Assembly (NCBI GenBank): GCA_032690845.1
Contig: CM064421.1
Location: 36,446,963-36,510,962, forward strand
Source of the DNA: Eleusine coracana subsp. coracana
Lineage: Eukaryota; Streptophyta; Magnoliopsida; Poales; Poaceae
Length of the DNA stretch: 64,000 nt
Direction of reading: 5' to 3'
A program made the position numbers and the translations under genes. Position 1 is the first letter of the stretch. The number at the start of each line of letters is the position of its first letter. Positions 36,120-45,675 of this stretch are shown here, one piece after another. Below the pieces are notes generated by a model. The model searched no databases and had not been told where the DNA came from. It saw only the letters and a list, made by a program, of their open reading frames with translations.

Positions 36120-36380
36120 AAAAGGCAACGTATTATATAAGAACTAACTTCGTGTGAGAACTATAAGAACTCCAACCAAGATCATAGGATCCTCATCCAA
36201 TAGTCAGATTATTTTGCACTTAAACCCTTCGTTTATCCTATCTAATCCTTTATTTTATAAATAACCCCCAACTAAAATAACTCACCTCTACCCCTGATCA
36301 TTTGATGAGGATCCTGTGATCTTGGTTGAAGATTTCATAGTTCTCACACAAAGTCAGTTCTTATAGGATATGTTGCTTTT
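36120..36380. mobile_element. Fold-back MITE
   Basis: The left arm AAAAGGCAACGTATTATATAAGAACT to GATCATAGGATCCTCATC (36120-36197) is nearly the inverse of the right arm (36303-36380), giving arms of about 77 bases around an AT-rich loop of about 105 bases. No coding potential. Target duplication not clear. Confidence 0.8.
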
Positions 36381-36479
36381 ATAAAAAGAAAAAATATACA
36401 CTTAAATTTGTTCATTAGTTTGTTCACTAGCTAACATAGGACTGACACTTTTATACCATATTATCAAGCACGTACTGCT

Positions 36480-37018
36480 AAATGCGCCATAAGTCTCTAA
36501 ACTATTTAGCAATGGTCATCTAGATACATAAACTCTCAAAGTGATTATTTGGATCATCAAACTATTCTCGGATGGTCATAGATTCATAATCTATTTATTT
36601 TATGTCAACTAAGTCCATATCGTCGCCGCCCTGTCGTTCTCCATGCACGCCGCCACCACCGCATTGCCACTCTTCTCATTGTCATTGTGGGTAATGAGTA
36701 ACAGTGGAAGGCGAGGCTGGGGACATCGAGGACGGATGGGAGGGCAAGACCACGACACACAGAGCGCTACTGCTAGTTGGCGTCATTGCGTAGTCTCGAC
36801 GGTGGTCGTGTGGAGAGCGGTAGGGTAGCGGCGTTGCTCATGGAGAGCGGCTAGTCGGTAATATTATGGATCTGGTTAACACAATATAAATAGATCATGT
36901 ATTTAAGTGATCACTATAAGGTTCGTGGAGCTGAATGATCATCCAAAAATAGTTTCGGGACATAGATCATTGATCAAGATTTTCATGTCTAAATAGTTTA
37001 GGGACCAATAATGCATTT
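36480..37018. mobile_element. TIR element with GC-rich interior (Pack-type candidate)
   Basis: Ends are inverted over about 35-40 bases: left AAATGCGCCATAAGTCTC and right the inverse of AAATGCATTATTGGTCCC, both followed by TAAACTATTTAG. Similarity continues weakly inward. The central 200 bases (36620-36840) are GC-rich, unlike both ends, and could be captured gene sequence. Superfamily is uncertain (Mutator- or hAT-like). Confidence 0.6.
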
Positions 37019-38202
37019 CACTCCAATTTTAATATGCTTAAATAAGTTGAATATGTTACCATGTTGGATTGGAAGAAAAATAATAACTTGAGATGCAAGC
37101 AAAATTCAGTTAAGCTGAAAGCAAAAAGAGATTAACGCAGCCTTGATGGATGCTCTGTGTTCTCTGATATCAGGTGGCATCATCAAGTCTTTAGCAAAGG
37201 ATTTCCTTTATTCTCTTTGAACTCTTTATATTGGAAACATGTTGATACAAAAGAGCAAAATAATATATCTTGCTGTTGGATTTTCCTCGCTTTAAAGTTC
37301 ACATGTTCGTGAAATAATAGTCAATTACACTTTAGAGACAATGACATCTGCACTGCAGTTGCATTTTCCTAGTGTTGTACTAATAATTTACTACATGGGT
37401 TGCTAGTAGCAGTAGGTAGTACAACAACGAAAGATTTCACCTGTAGATTTTTTATCCACTACACATGGAAAATGGGGACATGACCACGCAGTGATAGTGA
37501 TATGTTCTAATTTGCACACAAAACGAAGACATTAAAATTGCGAAAATAAAACATACATTAAAATGCGGACAAGACCACGTAATGATATGTGTTAATTTCA
37601 CCAATCAAGTAACCATGAATTCAGGTTTCTACACAAAACGAACACATCAGAATAGGAACCTTTTTTTTTTTTTTTTTGCTATATGTCAACCAAATTCAGT
37701 GTTTGCCCTGACATCCATATCTAGTTTAGTCCAGTAGTACTTTAGTCCATGTGGAGTGTGGACCAAGTGACAAGGTAGAGACAGAGTTTCAGTTGACGTT
37801 CACAAGGGTGGTGTCTGCACCATTTTCAGTGTCATTTTCCCCATTTGATCCACTCAGCTCTACAAACGATGATTCGATGAGGCATGCTAATGTCGTTCCA
37901 ACTTCCAAGTTAATCTTGAGATCTGTTGAAGCCATATGTACTGCCAACGGGCAAAAAGGCTAGGACACTTTTATTGATTGAATCGAAATGAACTGATGAA
38001 TACGACTCTGGGATTGCAAAAGCATGACATGACTCGAGACACCGCAAGAAGGCTTCATATTATTTTAGTCCACGGGACGACGATGGTAACACGAGGAGCT
38101 TGACAACAACAACACGTTATGAAGCCTGACAAAGCCGGCCGCCGACGAGGAAGAGGAACTGAACTCGCCACGGTGCAGAAACCACGCCGCCGTACCGATC
38201 GC

Positions 38203-39166
38203 TCACTCGAACGTGCCAGGGTGCTCCCTCTGCATCTTAATCACCTGTTTCCACGAGTCGCGGTTCGAGATAGCCTCGTACCACTTGGCCACATGCTTCT
38301 TGGAGGTGAAGAGCTTCCTGCCTCTCTCGGAGGAGTTGATGATGTAGTGCGAGTTGGGCAGGTGGGAGAGGTCGGCGAGGGTGAACTCGTCGCCGGCCAG
38401 GAACTTGTTCTTGGACAGGATCTCGTCGTAGACGCCGAGCATGGTCTGGATCTTCTTCTCGTTCTCCTCAATTTTGCGCTCGTCGGGGATGACATCCTTG
38501 AGGTGGGGCGCGAACGCCAGCTGGAAGACGAGCTGGGAACTGGGAGCGTCAAAGCTCTGGGCTTCGGCTTGCAGCCACTGTTCTATCGACGCACGCTCCA
38601 GCGCGCCCATGCCGTAGAGCTTCCTGTTGCCGTCCTCGGGGAAATTGGTGCAGAGGTAACGGCAGATCGCCCTTGAATCTGCCATCGGAGAAGAATCACA
38701 TTGCATTTTTGTCATTGAGTGCTCAAGGTTAGATTTAAATCAAGAAACGCAACCAGTGATTTTATTTTCGTGAACGTGTCAGGACACATATTTTATTACG
38801 AGGGAGAAAAAACAGAGCAAACACAAAAGGTGAATGAGGGATCCATCATTTCATCTGGTATCCTGACAGTTTACTTACCGACAATAGTTTTGTCACCATG
38901 CTTGAAAGTGACCTGCCCAGTAGGATCCTGCAGCAAGAAAACACACCTCAAATTGTGTTCATCTCATTTCTGACGGCCGAAAGACACTGAATATAATGGA
39001 TAAAAAACCTTACACGTAGCTTGATGAACTCAGGAAGCTTGTGTGACTTCTTGAACGTGTCAGTGCGGACGAGCTCAAACTCGAGGTTCTTCTCGAAGAG
39101 GCAAGTCAGGACCCTCGCAACGTCGGTGGACGCCGGCTGACCGAACACTTGCAATCCTGCCGCCAT
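38203..39166 (-). CDS. Phi-class glutathione S-transferase, second of tandem array, 3 exons
   Basis: Exons 39166-39014, 38927-38879 and 38678-38203 join to 225 residues, the normal GSTF length. The N-terminal domain starts MAAGLQVFGQPASTDVARV with the active-site Ser in PAS. DSRAICRYL matches the glutathione-binding ESRA motif. The helical domain has LERASIEQWLQAEAQSF and FLAGDEFTLADLSHLPN. The expected GQVPAF reads GQVTFK, one residue shorter and without the cis-proline that normally contacts glutathione. It is about 80 percent similar by eye to the third gene at 40799, so the pair arose by recent tandem duplication. GSTFs conjugate glutathione to herbicides and electrophiles or bind ligands such as flavonoids in the cytosol. 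Confidence 0.92.
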
Positions 39167-39169
39167 TGC

Positions 39170-40798
39170 TTGAAACTGTTATCGGTTTCTTCTCTCTCAG
39201 GTGATGAGAGACAGAGCGAACAGTATGTTTTGATCTGAAGGTGAATGAGGCAGAGGCGCTGATGAAGATAACGATTCATATCCACAAGTATTTATGGAGA
39301 CTGATTATATGCTTGCCTTGCCGCCGAGGATTACAGGACGGCATGCAGGGGGAAAGCGAAAGCTCAAAGCTGATAAAGAATGCCAGGATTCTTGCTTAGA
39401 GCAGCCATGCTGTCTCCAGGAAACAAAAGAGATTGCAAAAATATGATCTCCCATGCCTTTAACAATGGTGTGACCAATACGAACGGCGGTAGATAGCCGA
39501 TTAAATATTGCGAAGAAGGTGTTGTGATCTTGTACGATATGGGCGCAAAAGATGAACCAGTGACTTATGTCGGGGTTCAAGAATAACTAGATAGGGTTTT
39601 GATTACGGCTATGTTCTTAATAAAATGTTCAGCATGGGACTGTGAACCCTTTATCAGTGTTTGGGAACTAGGTGGTTGCCTTTGCGTGCTAACAGGTGAA
39701 GTAATAGGTACAAAATAAAGCTAAGATCCGATAACCTCATTGCAGATACCGTATGTCTCAAGAAGAACGAACAAGAGTTAAGTATGAGCTTTCTATGGTC
39801 CCCGATGGGCGATGGTAGTAATGGGCCATCAGAGACCTTGCATATGCAAGGTACTACGCGATAAACACGGCGTCACCAGCTTCCGGAGTTTTGGGGATGT
39901 TAACCAGCCACGTTCCTCTTTGCTATTAGTGATCTCTGATCATTTATCAACATTCACTAAAACTCGTTCATGGTGCAGTGATTACTCAGTTTCGTTATAT
40001 TTAAAAATTAGTCAAGTTGCCCTAGGCATGGTTTTTACATAACCGGCAGAAATCGGAGAACCGGTCCCGGCCGGTCGTGCTAACCGGCCGGTTTCTCCCG
40101 GCTAATGGCTAACTGGCCGATTTCTCAGTTAACTAGTCGGTTTTCTGTCAAACCGAGCTGACCGGTTAATTTAGTTATTTCAACCCTGGCTCCAGGGTGA
40201 AACAAGAAGATGAACTGAAGGCATGAGAAGATGCAGCGAGTTTGCACGCTTCAATGTCCAACAAAACATAAGCAAAAGTTTACTGATGGCCGGCCTTTAA
40301 GCAAGTGGACGCTTTGCTTTCTGTACTTTGGTATGTTTTACTCTCGAGTTCAAAATTCTTTTGCACATTGATACATCAAAAACCCTCAAACTAGATCTTA
40401 CTGAACCAAAACAAAAAGAATCCCAACAAGGAAAACAGTTCAGGGTTACGCTGTGAATGTGCCAGTAACAGATAAATGGGCCCCAGATAAATATGGTAAC
40501 CAGTAAAAGATCAAGCTCCTATCTGATGGTAAAATGGCACATGTGGAAAAAACAGGTAATCATTCACCAAAAGGTAGATGGACAACTTTATTTTTTTCTC
40601 AACAGAATTTTCGTAACAATTAGACACAGCGTACATCACAAACATCACATGATGGCTTCATATTATTCTCGTTGACATGACAATAGTAATGCGGGAACAC
40701 ATATGACTAAGGAAACACTGCATTGTAGAAGCCTGACCGACACAAATAATGAACCGTTCTCGCTCAAGATAAACTCCATCGCTCGCCAAATCAAGCCA
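39170..40798. other. Spacer between second and third GST genes
   Basis: No gene recognised. Contains the hAT-like element at 40028-40192 and promoter sequence of the second gene. Confidence 0.5.
40028..40192. mobile_element. Short hAT-like element rich in AACCGG motifs
   Basis: Left end CATGGTTTTTACATAACCGG and right end the inverse of CAGGGTTGAAATAAC, with AACCGG, CCGGTC and CGGTTT motifs throughout the 165 bases. Flanks GCCCTAGG and GCTCCAGG match in 6 of 8 positions, consistent with a worn 8-base hAT target duplication. Related to the element at 11683. Confidence 0.6.
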
Positions 40799-41652
40799 TT
40801 ACTCGAATGCACCAGGATGCTCCGTTTGCATCTTGACAACCTGCCTCCATGTCTGGCGCTTCGAGATTTTATCATACCACTTTGCCACATTCTTCTTGCT
40901 GGTGAAGAGCTTCCTTCCTCTCTCAGTGTTAACAATATAATGTGAGTTTGGAAGGTGGCAAAGGTCAGCCAGGGTGAACTCATCACCAGCCAGGTATTCA
41001 GTCTTTGAGAGTATTTCATCATAAACATCGAGGACCTGCTTAAGCTTATCCTCATTTTCAACAATAACAGCCGGGTCTTGACGAATGCCCAGATGACTCA
41101 GATGAGGAACAAATGCCAGCTGAAACACAAGTGCGGAGCTGGGAGGGCTAAAGGTTTGAGCTTCTGCTTGAAGCCATTGTTCTATTGATGCCCGCTCTAG
41201 AGCCCCAGATCCATAAAGGGTCTTGTTACCATCATTTGGAAATTGGTTACAGAGGTAACGGCATATATCCCTGGATTCTGCATGAAAAGGTTCACCTTTC
41301 AACACTCAATAGTAAATGAGATTAAGAATGTTACGTAGTCATTGTGTATTCAAGTATTCTTACCAACAAGAGTTTTGTCACCATGCTTGAAGGTCACTTG
41401 CCCATTCGGATCCTACAAAGAACAAATGGAACACATGAAAATTCGAACTTATTTGAAATTAAAGTAATCAGGAAAAAAGAAAAGATGAGAGTGTCATACC
41501 CGTAGCCTAATGAACTCAGGCAGCTTATGTTGTGTCTTAAATGTATCAATACGGACAAGTTCAAACTCCAAATTCTTCTCAAAGAGGCATGTCAGAACCC
41601 TGGAAACATCAGTAGATGCTGGCTGGCCAAACACTTGCAGACCTGCTGCCAT
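40799..41652 (-). CDS. Phi-class glutathione S-transferase, third of tandem array, 3 exons
   Basis: Exons 41652-41500, 41412-41364 and 41277-40799 join to 226 residues. It starts MAAGLQVFGQPASTDVSRV. The active-site Ser and an ESRDICRYL motif are present, and the helical domain has LERASIEQWLQAEAQTF and YLAGDEFTLADLCHLPN. As in the second gene, the cis-proline motif is changed to GQVTFK. Intron positions equal those of genes 1 and 2. Codon usage is less GC-rich than in the second gene although the proteins are very alike, which points to differing histories of base composition after duplication. No lesion seen. Confidence 0.92.
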
Positions 41653-42957
41653 ACTTTCCTTGAATTTGCTTGAACTCTTGCTCAAACCGTGAAATGAAAA
41701 ATGAGGGGTGATGCTAACAGGTCTCACTTGCAGGTATTTGTAGAAACAAAAAGATGAAATGCTTGCCTTGCTACCTTACACAATAAAATGGGAAAGGGAA
41801 AGCGTAAAGAGAAAGGGGAGGGTCTGGATACTTGCTTGCAACAATCATATTGTCTCTACCACTAAACAATACATGCAGAACAGTCTTATTTATTTTCCAT
41901 CAGTCTCTAAACACTTCAATTAGACAGAGTGAAACTGGAGTTTGGTTGGTTGCACAGTGCATAAAGTTTATGACTATCGGTCATCAGAATTGATTTTGGT
42001 AAGCAAGAAGATTGACATCAAGTAACATAAGTATGAGAGAATCTTGTGACTTCTGTCAGGGTATAAGAATTAGGTTCTGGACGAAAGCAGTGTCCCTTGT
42101 ATGGAGTCAGATAGAATCCAAATGTTAAATGGATGCAAGTTAAGAACAAAGGACATGTCTGCATGTGCTAATGCTTTAACAGAGAACAAAGAACATGCCT
42201 ACATGTGCTTAGGTTTTAAACTAGGTATTTCGGCAGTTAAAAAACACAATTGATCTTTACGGACCAATACATGAAAAATAATATATAAAATGACCTTTGC
42301 TGATTTTTCTTCTACATGAGATTACTCATAATGGCATATGGGATAGTAAATGGAGTGGGAAAATCCAATGGATCAATAAAAAAGAAAAAGAGAGAAATTG
42401 TAGCTCATTCCGAGTAACACTAGCAATTGTTTGTAATCTGAAAAGAAATTTATCTTATGCTTCGACGTGTAGTGATGACTGATGACAGCTTAGAGCCAGT
42501 AACTATCTGAAAATTTCTAATGCATTACTCCTGAGTCAATGTTCAATAAACATGCGCAATGTCTAATATCTCTAGCTATAGATTCCTTCAACAAATCACC
42601 ATAATTTATGGTTTTATCACACTAGAGTAGCTTCCATGAATATATATGATAGAACCATATTGAAAGCCATAAATAGTGATGTTATCTTTAGATTACCATT
42701 TACCTCTATCTCTAATAAAAGTCAGAGAATCCTTGACTCCTTGTGTTAAAAAACAACCATACAAGGATAAATGTAAGAACATTGATAAACTCAAGAACCA
42801 GGAGAGTACAGGCATACAGAGAATCAACAATATAGTATCATAAGGTGGGTAGCTAGCATGGCAGCATTAGATAGTACAAACTACAAACAGGGCTAAGTTG
42901 ATGGCAAAACAGAAAGAAAGAAACTAGTAGCAGTTACATCAGAGAAAATATTGAGAC
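41653..42957. other. Spacer between third and fourth GST genes
   Basis: AT-rich, no gene or clear element recognised. Confidence 0.5.
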
Positions 42958-43919
42958 TCAAGATGGCTTCGGTTGGTTCTGCAACTCCACAACCTCCTTC
43001 CACGCAGGACGTGCTGAGACATCATCCCACCATCGAGCCAGATTCTTTCTTTCAGTGATCAACTCTGCCTTGTTGGTCCTGTTCACGATAAAATGTGCAT
43101 TTGGCAAGTGCACAAGGTCTGCCAGGGAGAAATCATCACCAGCAAGGTACTGGCTCTCTCCCAGCCTTTGCTCATACACGTCAAGTACCTTTGCAAGCTT
43201 CACTTCATTCTGCTCAACCACGGCCATGTCAGTAGTCCTGCCCATCATTGGAGCAAATGCAACCTGGAAGATAATAGCCAAGCTAGGTGGATTAAAACTC
43301 TGGCCTTCAGTCTCTATCCATTGTTCAACAGCAGCACGACCAACCGCGCCATCTTCTTTCTTGCCAAGAAGGGTCTGATTACCACGGTCAGTGTACTGAT
43401 CACATATGTAGCGGCAAATTGCCCGTGACTCTGCCAAACATGAACGAGAACGATTAAAGGTGTAAAGAAAATCACCATCGAATTCTCTATCTTTTCCATT
43501 ACCAGGTGAAAGCTAAAATTTTCCTGATTTCACAAAATGATTTATTCTGCTTCATCAAATAGCTGATGCAATGCATGCAAAATCTGTAAATTTATAATTT
43601 TTTTATTGATGAAAAAACATGCAGAAGTGAAAACGTGAAGGATTAACTAGGGAAACATGCCACTTGCTCCATGAAAAATTACAGACCCCAAGACAAGTAG
43701 GAGAATCGAGAGAGTACCAAAGACAGTGGTGAGGTGGTCTTTGAAGGCGGGAACCTGGCCGAAGGGTTGGAGCTTGAGGAAGGACGGCGATTTGTGCTCA
43801 CCCTTCGACATGTCCACCTGCTGGATCTGGAATGGCACGTCCTTCTCCAGGAGGCAGGCCGCCACGCGAGCCACCGCCGGAGAGATCACCGGCCCATACA
43901 CCGTCACAGGCGCTGCCAT
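42958..43919 (-). CDS. Phi-class glutathione S-transferase, fourth of tandem array, 2 exons
   Basis: Exons 43919-43718 and 43430-42958 join to 224 residues. It starts MAAPVTVYGPVISPAVARV and, unlike the three neighbours, keeps the canonical PFGQVPAF motif with the cis-proline. ESRAICRYICDQY follows. The helical domain has AAVEQWIETEGQSFNPPS and YLAGDDFSLADLVHLPN. The intron found after residue 50 in the three neighbours is absent; only the phase-1 intron before the ESRA motif remains. It is likely the most catalytically conventional member. Overall similarity to the others is moderate, so it is the older branch of the array. Confidence 0.93.
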
Positions 43920-45473
43920 TGCCTCGCCGTCGGAGAGGTAAGCTGAGGAGCGGGTTGATGCGATAGGGTAGAAGTTACTCGCACACTCGAGTGTCACTCA
44001 GATTTTGTGTACTGATGCCGCCGCCCGCTTGTCCGGTTCTCGCATCCTCGGTTGGCTTGGCACTTTTGGCAGCCTATCTCTGCATTAGCAAGTGTTAATG
44101 CAGAGAGACACTTTTGGGCATTAGGCTGAATCTAGACCGTTCATGCAGGAATGGACGGATGCTTGACTGCTTATGTCGACTAGTCGTTTCTGCTCCTCAC
44201 CAGCGCTAAGTCCCGCATGCTAGGATGCACTTCCTGACCTCCATGGTTGTGGCACACGAGGATGAACATCAGGTTTTGTGGAATTTTCACATGTGACACA
44301 AGCTCTTCTCAATACAGATTTGATGTGCATGTTCACGATTAGGGGCCAAAATTAGTTGAATCTTGACTAGTGATTCACAGGATTAAGGGGCGAGCTCTAG
44401 GCCATGCGTCTGTACCTGAGTTCTTGCCAACGGTGCCACAAGACTCTCCAAGACGCTGCATGAGTGAGATTGAGGAGCGCATCGGAGCAGCACAACACAG
44501 ACACATTGGTGAATACTTTGATGGCTAACTGTGTCAGGTCGTGGTGTAGGCACTGAACACTAACGAGCTCTGGGTAGGTTGCGTTCGGCGTGAAAGATTA
44601 AGGTCCCGGTGATCCATGCCTGCGCAAAGAATTGAGCTCCAGGTGATCCCATGTCCGCCTCAATGAGACAATGAAATCGATGAGAAGAGAAGAACAGACT
44701 GCATCATGGGTCCTTTGTGCTTTTTTAATTAAAATCCATCTCAAGCCCTTGATATGTAAATAGAAGGTTCAGATCCTAGCTAATGCCAGAGAGAGACTTC
44801 TCTACATTTATACTACCAAAACACTACTAATGCAGAGGATTCATAGGATAAGTTTGAAACAAAATTTCAGCGTTTTGATTTCTAGGAGTGATTTTCTTTT
44901 ATGTAACGATATAATTGCTTTTAAGCTCCTGTACGAGAAGTTGCGTCAAAATAATAAAAACATTTACAATAGCCAACACGTTTACAATAGCCAACACGTC
45001 TCATCACGATATAAATGGACAAGTAAAACTGAGCAGGGCAGAGGACTGTCAATCGAAATAGGGCTAAATAAAAAGGCATATAAGTGATACTGAGAATACA
45101 TATTCCATATATAACGCCCATACAAGTAATTGTTTTTTTTTTCCGAATAACGTTCATAATTGTTGAATCGGAATCAAACAACAGGAGTACGTTTAAGTGA
45201 ACCATATAATAAGTGAGAGAGTACATATTCCATATATAACAACCAGAATTGTTGAATATGAATCAAACATACTTCTTTGTCATTATAACAACAATTCTAG
45301 TTAATTTTTGAACTAAATTTCTTGTCCAACCGACAACAATTTCAGAATAGAGTGAGTACTAAGGATTCTAATATCATAATGTCAGATGACACCGGCACGT
45401 AACGGCCACCTCACAGGTACAATGAGGACACTCAATTGCAGGTACAACATATCAATACATACAGCTAAACTAA
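43920..45473. other. Spacer between fourth GST and FBL10-like gene
   Basis: No gene recognised. A 17-base unit CAATAGCCAACACGT is doubled at 44967-45000. A segment with ACATATTCCATATATAAC and TTGAATCNGAATCAAACA motifs is duplicated at about 45096-45182 and 45224-45270. Confidence 0.5.
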
Positions 45474-45610
45474 AGCGTGGTCATCATTTTTGGGCAAGCA
45501 GCATAGCACATGACAACAGGTTACCAAACTGATTCCTCATTCTTCAATAATTCTGTCATCATCGAATACAGGTTCACAATCCAAACTCCACTGGTGCAAA
45601 CATAGCTCAA
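45474..45610 (-). pseudogene. Ghost copy of the FBL10-like 3' end
   Basis: On the minus strand this still reads QW, SLDCEPVFDDDRIIEE and a stop, closely matching the true C-terminus QWLLDGEPVSDDDAIMEE at 45676-45730. The match extends into the 3' UTR. It lies directly downstream of the real stop, so the last roughly 140 bases of the gene were duplicated in tandem and the outer copy has decayed. Confidence 0.85.
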
Positions 45611-45675
45611 TCAGGCTCGTTGATCATTTTTGGATAAGCCAACATACATATGACAACTTTACCAAACGGTTTTCC

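Larger units (their letters stand above)
35400..38202. other. Spacer between first and second GST genes
   Basis: No intact gene. It contains a GA microsatellite (35718-35740), a direct duplication (35590-35690 and 35911-36010), a fold-back element (36120-36380), and a TIR element with GC-rich interior (36480-37018). T-runs and AT-rich filler make up the rest. Confidence 0.55.
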
